This document shows, one piece after another, positions 1 to 10,767 of a stretch of DNA of 64,000 nt. The stretch comes from Polydrusus tereticollis (taxonomy: Eukaryota; Arthropoda; Insecta; Coleoptera; Curculionidae). The stretch is taken from positions 8,679,657-8,743,656 of the forward strand of contig OY987332.1 in the NCBI GenBank assembly GCA_963920685.1. The letters run 5' to 3'. How positions within the stretch are numbered: position 1 is the first letter of the stretch; every line of letters begins with the position of its first letter. The position numbers and the translations under genes were made by a program. A model generated the notes under the pieces. That model was not told the DNA's origin and made no database searches. It saw only the letters and a program-made list of their open reading frames with translations.

Positions 1-255
1 TTAAGACACAACAAAATAATGTGTTTAACTAATTGAAATGGGAAAAGGAAATACCGCTTTTCATTACACTCAAAAGAAATATATTTTAATTTAATAATCC
101 AGCGCGTTCTAGCCATCACGTGACCATCGTCAGGGGTTGGGAATTGCTCTGTAAATAAAGAGCAAAGCTTAAGGAAAGCATGTCAATGTTTTGGGTCAAA
201 AGTTGATCAGCGATTTTTATGTGAATAAAATTAGAAAACCTAGAAATCTAAACTT

Positions 256-486
256 TTACTTTTGTAAATAAACCAACTTCGCTTTATGGTGGATCATTTT
301 TGCGGAGGTGCAAACCAAACGCAGATTGTTTATTTTATGGTGATTTTGCTGAACTGTATGTTCTCTGATTCGAACTTTAAATGCTCTTCCAGTCTGACCT
401 ACATATTCGGAATGGATAACTTGTAATTTGCACACTCCATTCCTATCCGAATCTCGTGTGTTGTCTTTGTCTCTAGATAGCAACAA
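256..486 (-). pseudogene. GIY-YIG endonuclease fragment (Penelope-like or similar retroelement)
   Basis: A 76-codon open frame carries YVGQTGRAFKVRIREH near residue 29, preceded by GVCKLQ. This is the familiar shape of GIY-YIG nuclease domains (YVGQTGRxFxxRxxEH) found at the C-terminus of Penelope-like retroelements and in related mobile proteins, where the domain nicks target DNA. Only this one block is recognisable; no reverse transcriptase adjoins it in the window, so it is a fragment. A stand-alone host GIY-YIG gene is possible but unlikely, given the lack of upstream exons. Identification rests on one motif. Confidence 0.55.
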
Positions 487-1889
487 ACCCTAATAAAAAA
501 AACCTTGGACAGAATCCCAAAATTTTCACTATTTATTTTTAAGAAAATTTCCAGTTGACTATAACATTAACAGGTACCTATATAATTAAATAAAAATACC
601 TAAACCCGTGTTACCGGTACGCTACATGCAAATTCAATTTTTAAGTCAGTCTGATTGTGCTCTTTGAACGTGATATAGAATATTGTTATAATTAAATTAA
701 AATATAGAAACAAAGCAAAGTTCTGTAAAGTGCCAAATGAGAGTGCCTCTTATGAGGATCTTGTTAAATTGGGTAAGCATATTAACGAAATTTAATAGAA
801 ACCTTACCAATAATTACGCGATTTTTAAGAAACTAAATAGGTATTTACATTGTTACAGTTTTCCGTTTAGCGTTTAAATTATTTTTATAAGCTTATAATA
901 TAAATTTATTCCTTTTTTATATAAATACTTAGGTACCTACCTACATATTTTACTTCATATATCTCTAAATAAATATACGATTAATATGATACTCGTCATT
1001 TTCATTATTTTATATTGTTACAAAGCATACTATTATTATGTCGTTTGTTTTGTTAATCTTAACAATGTGGTACTTACATTAAACGTAGATATATATATTA
1101 TGTTTAATTTACTAAATTGTTAAACTATATAATAGGTGTGTCATTTTGTTCTACTAGTTATAATAATAAGTGTAAAAAAATCACAGTCCAGTTCTGTTGT
1201 AACCATCATTTTGTTTATAAATAGAAAATAAATAATACTCAATATTTTCGTTCATTTAACAAACCTTTTCCAAGCGATCTGAAGAGTTACATATATTAGG
1301 GGCTACTACTTTCGGCTTTGATTAAGTCATTTAATCATGTATCAAAATAAGCAGAGGTTAATAATGTAAAACATCTTAAATGCATAGTGTTTTACATTTT
1401 AATTATAAACGCCCGGTTAGTTTGATACGGGATTAAATGACTTAAACAAAGTGGAAAGTATTCTAGCCCTGGGTAGATTATTTCTTTACACACCCAAATA
1501 AAACAAAATTTACACTACAATAATATGAAATGTACACTATTTATTTACAGATTACCATTAAAAAATGGTTTACTTACACCTCTTATTATTTATTTTACAC
1601 CCTAGAAGGATACGTTTACAATCTGTGAGTTTAATTTACACTCGACAGTGTAAATGTGCCTAACCATAAATAAGAAGAATTAACACTCATCAAAAAGTAA
1701 AACAAATATTCAAAAATATCTTTTCTACCAGATATATTGATTGGGTAATATACCCTATTGAGTGTGGTCCTATATGCACCACCATTGAGTGTTAAATTTA
1801 ACACTTAATTTTTTACTGTGTATTATTAAAAAATTTGTAGTACTTCTAAGCCCTATAATAAAGAATATTCTTGTTATAGTTATTTACAA

Positions 1890-3205
1890 TTACAATATTG
1901 CGGATGTCACCAATTACAGAGGAATATGTTTGCTCTCAACTCTGCCCAAGATTATGGAATCCTTCCTAACCGATGACGTTTTCGGAACCTATAAGCAATA
2001 CATGACCGAAGATCAACACGGATTTTTCAAAGGTCGATCAACCACAACTAATTTAGTAATATATTAAGACTTTCTTGTATCAAATCTTGAAGCGGGCAAT
2101 CAGATTGATGTCTTATACACTGACATATCGAAGGCCTTTGACAGCGTATGCCACAAGCTTTTAATCGCCAAGCTGTCGTACGTGGGGATCAACAATGTTT
2201 ACTTAGCATGGATCAGCAGTTATCTTTCTGGCCGCCGGCAAGGAGTTCTAGTCGGAGGTGTCGAATCTAGAGAAATCCAGGTGCTATCGGGCGTACCACA
2301 AGGATCTCATATTGGACCCATATTATTATCACTTTTCATCAACGACATAACTTCCTGCTTCAGAGCATCTAGATGCCTTATGTACTGCTCTGTCACCGAC
2401 TCTTTAAACGGTCTTCAGTCCGACCTCGATCGACTTGTCTCATGGTATGGAAAAAATTATTTGAAACTTAATGTCAACAAATGCAAGAAAATGATGTTCT
2501 ATAAAAGACAAGTCCCATTTTACACTGAATACAAGATCAGTGGTACAACTTTAGAATCAGTTTCAAAGTTCAATGATCTTGGTGTTATTTTTGATAAAGA
2601 CCTCTCATTTAACTCGCATGTGGATCAGATCGTCACAAAAAGCCTCAGATTACTAGGTTTTCTTAAAAGAAATACAAGACACAGGACAAACACCAAAGCC
2701 ATCAGTTTGCTATACAATTCTCTTATACGCAGTATCATCGAATATTGCAGCATTATTTGGAGTCGTATATATCTGTGCCACGCCAACAGACTGTGGCCTA
2801 AAATCACTCGAAGCTCGACGCAACAACCACCTTCTAATCTTTCTGTACAAATTAGTCAATGGCATGATCGACTCTCCCAAACTGTTAAGTTATTTATACC
2901 TCAGGGTGCCAAGACGGTTGTTGAGACATCAGCATCTATTCCTGCAGCTGACACATCGAACAAATTATGGAAGAGGGCTCTTACTGATCGTATGGTCTCT
3001 ACCTACAACGAAAGGTTCAGCCACATTGATATTTTTCATATTAGCCTTAATTCCATCAAACGTACCTTATTGTTAATATCTTTGTATTACTATTTTATTT
3101 TTCTTATACATTTGTTGTCTCTATTAAAACTGTAAAATTGATTGTACCATTTGGGCTTTGCCCTGTAGTGTATTTGTTCCAGTAAATAAATAAAAAAATA
3201 AATAT
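1890..3205 (+). pseudogene. LINE reverse transcriptase remnant (Jockey/CR1-like)
   Basis: The translation from about 1894 reads through classic non-LTR RT blocks: VTNYRGICLLS, then DISKAFDSVCHKLL, then SGVPQGSHIGPILLSLFIND, then LKLNVNKCK and FNDLGVIFD. There is an in-frame TAA at 2065. The catalytic YADD block is missing: RCLMYCSVTDSLNGL runs straight across the place where it should lie, so this copy cannot polymerise. A frame change near 2780 moves the C-terminal part (SLEARRNNHLLIFLYKLVNG) into another frame. The 3' end has a small GGGC-TTT-GCCC hairpin (about 3150) and an AAATAAATAAAAAAATAAAT-like tail near 3190-3205, as in CR1/Jockey elements. 5' truncated. Confidence 0.85.
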
Positions 3206-3789
3206 TTAAAGTTGTAACTTCGAAACATTTTAATACTATACTCCTAAAAATTAATTAAATAATTCCTATTTGAGATCCAACAGGTAAAAAGTTAAATATT
3301 TCAACACAACCCCTAAAAAGACGAAATTCTTATTTAAACCGTCGAAAATCGAGCAAGATAAAGCCGTCGTTAAAGACTTATTCCACCTGTTTTCGCTGCC
3401 GTTCCTCGTTATATACGTACACGCCGTTTTTGAATCGGCGTATCCTGAGGAATCCCGTGGGAAATCCGGGAGCGACCGGCCGCGGTAGCATTGTCAAACG
3501 CCCTTCTGAAAGAATATCATCAGACTGGGCTGGTGGCGCGGTGAATAATCTATAGAAGTGGATGATACAAGTGATGCGATCAATTGTTAGAATAAACACT
3601 CGTTTCTTTTAAAAGATGGACCCTGCCGAGACGCTTTCTTAAAAAAATAAAAGTTTCTGGTGCAGGTGTAGGGGGAGTCCGGGAGACTTGGTCCATATTT
3701 TCTTTGAACGACCATGATTATTTTTTGATGATGTTTATCGATTTTGGATGGATTGTCGATCAACACATATAGCACAAGAATATTACTAA

Positions 3790-4030
3790 ACCGACCTGTG
3801 AAAGAGAACTTATGCGAAGAAACAATGCTGCAAAAGTGCGTGAGCTTGATGAAAATAAACTTTGTACTAGTAAGAGACGAGTTTCTTTACTTACTTGACA
3901 AAGTAAGATGGTTGTGCAAGATCTTTTGCGAGAATACGGACTGCATCCTTATCATTACCAACCGGTACAAGAACTTCTTCCCATCGGATGTTCCCCAAAG
4001 AGTTCGTTTTTGTGAATGCTTTTTTTTATG
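3790..4030 (+). pseudogene. Mariner/Tc1 transposase scrap
   Basis: In shifting frames the sequence reads RRNNAAKVRELDEN, then SKRRVSLLT, then LLREYGLHPYHYQPVQELL and PQRVRFCE. The GLHPYHYQPVQxL...RVxFCEW string is the linker just after the N-terminal helix-turn-helix of insect mariner/Tc1-type transposases. There is at least one stop and no catalytic region, so it is dead. It sits in the core of the foldback element next to the LINE remnant. Confidence 0.6.
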
Positions 4031-5571
4031 ACGAAGCTAGATGTGTGGGCAACCAAAAACCGTTATGCTAGACTAGATTTTTTCATGTGGGAACATGGAC
4101 ACTTACCTATTCAATGGGACAGCCCATTAATAGGGACCAACTCACCCAGAATATTCATGCAACTGGAAACGAGAACTCCAATAGAAGATTGAGTTATTTA
4201 TTGCACAAGGCGGTGGTCAAATTGATCAGCTTTAATAATTGCAATGTCATCACGCTTTTATTAAAATAATCCACATTCTTTCCTACATAGTAAAAAAGTG
4301 GTGTTAAATTTAATATTCAATGATGGTACATATAGGACCACACTCAATAGGGTAAATTTACCAATCAGTATATCTTGTAAAAAAGACATTTTTGAATGTT
4401 TTTTTTTTACTTTTTGATGAGTGTTAATTCTTCTAATTTATGAGTAGGTACATTTACACTATCGTGTGTAAATTAAATTCACAGATTGTAAACCTATATT
4501 AACCAATCAGTATATCTTGTAAAAAAGACATTTTTGAATGGTTTTTTTACTTTTTGATGAGTGTTAGTTCTTCTTATATGGGTAGGTACATTTACACTGT
4601 CGAGTGTAAATTAAACTCACAGATTGTAAACGTATCCTTCTAGGGTGTAAAACATATAATGAGAGGTGTAAGAAAACCATTTTTTAATGGTAATTTGTGA
4701 TTAATTAGTGTAAATATCATATTATTGTAGTGTACATTTTATTTTATTTGGGTGTGCCTTTACTATAGTGAGTGTAATAAAATAATCCACCCAGGGCTAG
4801 AATATTTTCCACTTTGTTTGAGTCATTTAATCCCGTATCAAACTAGTCGGGTGTTTATAATTGAAATGTAAAAAAGTATTCATTCAACATGCTTTACATT
4901 ATTAACCTCTGCTTAGTTTTATACATGATTGAATGACTTAATCAAAGCTGAAAGTAGTATCCCCTAATATATATAAATCTTCAGATCGTTTGGAAGAGGT
5001 TTGTTAAATGAATTGTTAAGCTTAACAAAACAAATAACATAATAAATATATGTCGTATACATAGAACACTAAACAACTAAATAGAAGTATGCTTTGTAAC
5101 AATATAGAAGAATGAAAATGAGAAGTATTATATTAATCGTATATTTATTTACAGATATATGAAGTAAAATATGTAGGTAGGTACCTAAGCATTTATATAA
5201 AAAAGGAATACATTTATATTATAAGCTTATATCAGAACAATTTAAAAGCTAAAGGGAAAACTGTAACAATGTAATACCTACCTACTTAGTTTCTTAAAAA
5301 TGGCGTACTTATTAGTAAGGTTTCTATTAAAGTTCGTTAAAATGCTTACCCAATTTAACAAGATCCTCATAAGAGGCACTCTCATTTGGCACTTTTCGTT
5401 TCTATATTTTAATTTAAATATAACATTATTCTATTCCACGTTCAAAAAGCACAATCAGAGTGACTTGAAAGTTGAATTTGCATGTAGCGTCGGCGTTATG
5501 TGTCAATTCCTAGAATTTCACACCACTTGTTGCCGCCTGTCTTTTCGGTAACACGGGTTTAGGTATTTTTA

Positions 5572-6480
5572 CCCAGGGCCGTGTGAAAAAACGATTAAAG
5601 AATAAGTTTTACACTTAATGTGGAAAACGGAATAAATAACACCCATTCACCAAAATCAACTTTTTAGACAGTTAAATTCATAGGCAAATTAAATACAACA
5701 ACTTTGTTCCCATATGAGTGTAAAAATGTGGTGAATTATGTTGATCCGGGTGTTAACATTAACACTACTTTTTTTTACCACTCCTTAAATGATTTTTACC
5801 AGGTTGATATTTTTTACTGTGTAAGCCCTCTAGTTGTTCAGTTCAATTTCAAACCCCAACATTTCGAGAACCGTTACGAATTTGTGAAAAGTGAATAGTT
5901 TCATTTTTGTTTAGAATTAGTCATAGAATTCATATACCAAGTATCTTGCATACCGCAGATTCGTAACCCAAAATTTGTATTTTGCATTTATATTGAGGGT
6001 TACCTGCTGTCATGCAATAGGAAACACAGTATAACGAATTTTTTAAATTGTCTAGTGATTGTAGTGCTTAGCTTTTTAGCCATGTTTGCACCTTCAACGT
6101 GGATGGGACCCACATCACCCCAAAAACCCGCTGGAGAATTGAACTTTCCAACAAGAATAAAGTTTTTCTGACCGCACCGCACTCACACACCTCAAACTTG
6201 AAGTTTTTCACGAACGTACGCAAATTCAATTGCCTGTAATTTTTCGCTACAACTTTCGATTCGGACTCAAAGTTTCGACATTCCGACAAACATTTGTCAT
6301 CGAATGTTGTGACCGAAATCCCCGGGGGAAAATCCATCATTTCGTGGCGAATTTAAAAAGAAAATAAAATACAAGGGATTGATGGTGATAAATTGAAAAA
6401 TATTGGGTCGAAAACTTTTGGAATTTATTTTTAAAATATTATGCGGCAAAGGTGGTTTTGTGATATTTATTTTTGTAAAA
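5572..6480. other. Non-coding stretch, AGTGT-motif tail of the foldback element
   Basis: About 5572-5830 continues the TTTACAC/GTGTTAA flavour of the foldback arms (GTGTTAACATTAACAC near 5750, TTTTTTACTGTGTA near 5810), so it may be another decayed arm of the same family. The rest, to 6480, shows no coding pattern; small open frames on the minus strand near 6000-6550 have no recognisable domain. A TACAGGGTGTTTCACATACC sequence at about 6488 resembles a mariner terminal repeat. Confidence 0.35.
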
Positions 6481-6564
6481 TGGCATATACAGGGTGTTTC
6501 ACATACCACTAAGGAGCTACCTATTTTTGACTTTCCTTGTACTTTGGAAAACATAATTTAAGGA

Positions 6565-7300
6565 AAAGCCCTCGAATCTGCTCAATGTCTAGGACTACAT
6601 TATTTCAAGGCATCAAATGGATGGTTAGAAAAATTCCGTCGTTGGCACAAATTACCTTCAAGAAAATATGTGGCGAATCAGCCGAAATCAATATCCAAGG
6701 TGAAACAGGTCTCTAATATCATGCATTGCCAACAAAAACATATACATTGAAAGATGACAAGTGTACTGGAAAAAAACAACAGCAAAACAACAGTTTACAA
6801 TTCTGTTTTATGAAAATATCGAAGGTGAGAATGAAGAACCACTTATAATAGACGAGAGCAAAAATCATCGCCTATCGATTGATTTCTAATGGGTCTTGAA
6901 CAATAAAGCGTGGATAATAGCAGATATCATGACAACATGGCTTCACAGAATTGGTACCAAGATGAAGAAGCATAATAATTGAGGAGCGGTATTGTTTCTG
7001 GATAATGCAACGTCTCATCCCAAAATTACATTGGATAATGTCAACATTTGTTTCAATACGTCCCTGTGTTTAAGTGATACAAAACACTGACATGTAACAT
7101 ATTATTACATTTATCAATCTGACACTTTTTCTATAAATCATAGAAGTGGACGTGCGCGTCAAAGAAACTGCACGAAAGTTCAAACGCGCACCTAAAAGAA
7201 TTTCTCCTTGAATGGGACATGAAACGCATTATTATTAAGGGCTGCAAATCTCTGGAGAATTTTTCTTTTCATCAATTTGTTTAAGATGTAAATGATGTAC
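6565..7300 (+). pseudogene. Tigger/pogo transposase remnant
   Basis: Scattered across frames are the CENP-B-type helix block ASNGWLEKFRRWHKL (about 6605-6650), NNKAWIIADIMTTWL followed by KMKKHNN, and the catalytic block VLFLDNATSHPKI (about 6990-7030), the second-aspartate motif of Tigger DDE transposases. A weaker match, KSLENFSFHQF, follows near 7250. Several stops and frameshifts interrupt the reading, so this is an old inactive copy. Terminal repeats were not identified. Confidence 0.75.
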
Positions 7301-8320
7301 CAATAATTGTTTTGTGATGCTTTAGGATGCAATGAACGTTGGGTTAAAATTAGACCAATAATCTTTACCCTGTGCCCTTAAAGTTTATCATTTTTGTAAA
7401 ACCACAATTAATTAGTAACTGCCAACGTTATAGGTATTCAAACTCTATAATAGTATATTTTAAGGCAGATATTCACTGCAGTTTTAACTCGCAGGAATGA
7501 ATAATTCGCATTCGAGTTTCATCGATATACGTATCACGTCGTTTCGAAATCAAATAACGTTTTAAATGAGGTGATGTACCAATCGGGCAGTTGAAACTGC
7601 TCGAAAATCACCGATTTGGCTTCCGGAATGTTCTTCCCGTTATCTGGAATAACACCCAGGGGGCAGATCCGGGAGTTGAGACACGCACTTCCTTATTGGC
7701 CAGTAAAATGCCTGGGTTTTTTTTAATCTGAAAAATATATTTAGAAAAAATTACATTAGCTTTGGTTAAAATGGAAGAATCATTAGGAAACGTTACAATT
7801 ACGTCGTATTTTTAGTGTTGTAAGTTGATGTTCATGCCACCTTAGGGCTTCAAGAAGTAGAGTATTATATAGAGAGTAACGTTTAGTTCTCAATACCTGA
7901 ATGTAATTCAGTCAATGAAATAATTTGATTGATAACGGGCAACAAAATCTTGAATTGAAGAAATTATGTAATTTACTTGAAATTTTCAGTAAAACATCTT
8001 TGCCTCAACAACATAATTAAAATAGCCATTGATAATTTAATTGTACAAATTTAAATATGTTTGGTTTAACTTTACTTTAGCAGTAGTAACGTTCATGAGT
8101 TGCAGATATTGTTTAATTACCACTAAACTCAGTAATGACGAGTCTGAAAGCTTGCCGGACGAACAAACGTGCATCATATTATTCGAGAAAAAACAATAAA
8201 AGAAAACGATTTGTTTAATGAAGATAACAAGATTGAATTTTTAACTTATTTCACTGTACATTCCCTTTTTGGTATCGTTATCATGGATACGTACTTGTTT
8301 GGTAGTTGAGACCGAATAAA
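7300..8320. other. No recognisable feature
   Basis: About 1 kb of AT-rich sequence between the Tigger remnant and the recombinase cluster. No open frame with a recognisable domain, no tandem array and no RNA gene was seen. Confidence 0.4.
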
Positions 8321-8321
8321 G

Positions 8322-8583
8322 CTGGATTTATAAACTCGAAAAGTTGGTGAGGTTGAAGTTATGATCAAGTTTGTGAGGTTAGATATTCCGAACTCCGAGC
8401 ATAAAAATTGGTTATCTCGAACTACCCGGGAAGTTTTCGAACCTTACATAAGCTTTACATCAACAACATGAACGAGTGTATAAATGGAACTGAGTGTTCC
8501 CTTTAGTTTAAATTGAACTCCTATTTCCAACACCAACTGAACCTCAACCTCGCCAACTTTTCGAGTTTATAAATCCAGCTTAA
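8322..8583. repeat. Short hairpin repeat (MITE-like) before recombinase copy 1
   Basis: The ~40 bp beginning AGCTGGATTTATAAACTCG at about 8322 recur inverted at 8543-8583, with one or two mismatches, separated by about 180 bp. The end lies only ten bases upstream of the ATG of the first tyrosine recombinase. It may be a small MITE or part of the recombinase element. Confidence 0.6.
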
Positions 8584-8593
8584 ATCTACAGAA

Positions 8594-9737
8594 AATGAGT
8601 TTAGAAGTGCCTAATGGTCCTCCCGAGGTAGTAGTAGAGGCAGCTAGAATAGCTATTCAAGACTTGCTGCCGACGAAATCTGGTGCAGTATTTGAAGCTG
8701 CCTTTGTTAAGTTCAACAAATGGTGCACTGGAAAAAAGTAATGCAATACTCTGAGAACGTTTTATTGGCATATTTTAACATAATGGCGCTGAAAATGAAG
8801 AGTTTGTGGGCTCATTATTCAATGATAAGGTCCGTGTTAAATTTGAAGCATAATGTGAACATTGAAAAATACAACAATTTGCGTGCTTATTTAGAAAAGC
8901 AAGGAGAGGGTTAGAAGCCAAAGAAATCGAGAGTCTTGTCATGGGGAACAGTTCAGCAAACTTTTGTCTGACGCCCCAGATGAAAAGTATTTGGCGATGA
9001 AGGTAATAAAATTACATTTTGTTTGTTTTACATTGTGCTAACTAACCCTTAATTTTTAGGTAGCTTTGATATTTGGAATATCTGGGGCATGTCGTTGCGA
9101 CGAATTAGCGAATATGACAGTTGATGATCTTGAAGATATGGGTTCTTTGCTGCTAATAAAAATTCCCAACACTAAAACTAATAAGAGTAGAACTTTGAAC
9201 GTCCTGGGGGCTGAATATTTAAGCAAATATAGAAACTACGTTAATTTGCATCCTGCCGATTTTAAGGAACGACGTTTTTTTTTGAAATATCAAAATGAAA
9301 AATGTTGTAAAGCTGTCATGGGTATCCATAAAATTGGTAGTGTAGCAAAAGATGTGGCATTGTATCTGAAGATTCCAAATTGGAAAGAATATACAGGGCA
9401 TTGTTTAAGACGAACTTCCGCAACAATGCTTGTTGACAGTGGGAGGGATATTACTACGCTGAAAAGGCATGGGGGTCGGAAAGCTGATGCAGTTTCCGAA
9501 GGGTACATTGAAGATTCTGTGCAAAGTAAAACCAAAATTGCTAAGAGAATTCTTCAACCTAGCTCTGTGGAAAATCTCGAACAACCTCCATTTAATGGAC
9601 CCTCTAATGGATTTTTAAAAGCAATTCACCCTGGAAAAGTTGTTATGAGCAGTACTGATATTGCAAGAAGTGGAGGATTTTTAAATGATGCAAATCTTCA
9701 CAATTGTACTTTTACTATAAATATTACCAATAAATAA
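8594..9737 (+). pseudogene. Tyrosine recombinase, broken copy 1 (Crypton-like)
   Basis: Exon 1 starts MSLEVPNGPPEVVVEAARIA and aligns by eye to the intact copy at 11017, but needs about three frame corrections (one near 8745, others near 8914-8960). A GT-AG intron of 57 bp (9003-9059) lies at the same codon boundary as in the intact copy. Exon 2 (9060-9737, 225 codons) is open: GACRCDEL carries the first catalytic Arg, GHCLRRTSAT the HxxR box, and EGYIED the Tyr. The usual HGGW has become HGGR, losing the conserved Trp. The C-terminus NLHNCTFTINITNK matches the intact copy. This protein class cuts and rejoins DNA through a 3'-phosphotyrosine; this copy should be inactive unless spliced unusually. 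Confidence 0.8.
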
Positions 9738-9982
9738 TAAATACCACTATGAATACCAATAATCGTTGTGTATTGTGTAAATGTGCGTTTATTAAAACTG
9801 ATAAATTAAAATAAATTTAAATTTCGTGGCTAAATGAGCAATGCTCAAAGCTAAAAGACAATAAATAAAACGAAAAAAAATTAATTTATAGTAATATAAT
9901 GTATTTATCTACGACTATTTAATAATAGAAGCATAATGTGTTTGTTAGTACATATATAATGTGGTTCATATTACCATAGTTA

Positions 9983-10026
9983 CTCATATTCCACAGCCGT
10001 GGAATATGAGATTTCATATTCCACGG
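9983..10026. repeat. Perfect 12 bp-arm palindrome with a third half-site
   Basis: CTCATATTCCAC (9983-9994), a four-base loop AGCC, and GTGGAATATGAG (9999-10010) form a perfect hairpin. A further CATATTCCACGG follows at 10015-10026. It lies between recombinase copies and has the size of a site-specific recombinase core site, but that role is only inference. Confidence 0.75.
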
Positions 10027-10200
10027 TTCCAACAAAACAAAGTTACCTGAATTACGATAAAAACGCACCAGATCTAGTTTAAGCAGGCGTGAATGGTATT
10101 AATACCATAGCAACCGATTGACAAGTAAACGAATCATTTTTTTCCTCAGTCATTTAAGTTTCGCTGTGACATTTTGTTGTTGATTTCAAAGTAAAATATC

Positions 10201-10263
10201 ATGATTTCGGATGACGAAAACGAAATCCAAAGTACCCCTCCAGAAATTCGGGCTGCAATTGTA
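10201..10263 (+). pseudogene. 5' fragment of a third tyrosine recombinase copy
   Basis: The frame from the ATG at 10201 reads MISDDENEIQSTPPEIRAAI, which mirrors MEIDDDLIEGTPPDIQETAK of the intact gene: an acidic start followed by TPPxIxxxx. Similarity stops after about 20 codons. It is a truncated duplicate showing that the family has been copied at least three times within 4 kb. Confidence 0.6.
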
Positions 10264-10397
10264 TTTTGTTTAATTATGGTTAACATCGTTGAATTGTATT
10301 TTTTAGTTAAGAAATACCATTAATAATAATCCTATTGTAATAAAATGTGTTGCTCTGAATCCATTTTCTAACTTCTTGAATACTGAATAATCGTAGA

Positions 10398-10762
10398 TAA
10401 AGTATAGTATTTGACTCGCGTATAATGGCTATATTACACTCGAATCCTTAAAACACTCGCCTTCGGCTCGTGTTTTAAAATCTCGTGTAATATAGCCTTC
10501 ATTATACGCTCGTTAAATAATGTACTATTATATGACCAGGAGAATAAGTACTTATACTCCTAGTCATATAAATGACATTTAATGTCATTGAGAAACGTCA
10601 CATAAGTTATCACTTATATGACGTTTGAAGAAAATAGTATATTATGTTACAAGGACGAAAAATGCAGTATTTCGGACGTATTGCGGGAGATTACTGGACG
10701 AGGCAAAGCCGAGGCCAGTAACCCGCATAGTCCGAAATACATTTTTCGTCCGTATAACATAC
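10398..10762. repeat. String of five consecutive palindromes
   Basis: Five hairpins follow one another: 10400-10528 (arms of about 45 bp around CTCGCCTTCGGCTCGTG), 10531-10568, 10569-10589, 10593-10626 and 10644-10760 (arms of about 50 bp with AAGGACGAAAAATG / ATTTTTCGTCC and a CGAGGCAAAGCCGAGG centre). Together they occupy nearly every base of 360 bp directly upstream of the intact recombinase gene. The first is a palindromic repeat with a relative at 27779. They may be nested hairpin MITEs or recombination sites. Confidence 0.75.
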
Positions 10763-10767
10763 GTTAT

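Larger units (their letters stand above)
591..5571. mobile_element. Foldback element with ~1.25 kb inverted arms
   Basis: The left arm (591-1822) and right arm (4284-5571) are inverted copies, readable by eye along nearly their whole length with small indels. Outer ends are TAAAAATACCTAAACCC at 591 and its complement ending at 5571. Inner ends are near TTTTTACTGTGTA (1810-1822) and TACATAGTAAAAAAG (4284). The inner third of each arm is packed with TTTACACT/AGTGTAAA-type motifs. The 2.46 kb core is not coding for a transposase; it holds a LINE remnant and a mariner scrap. No target duplication is obvious. This could be a non-autonomous foldback transposon or an inverted duplication of a repeat. 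Confidence 0.75.
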
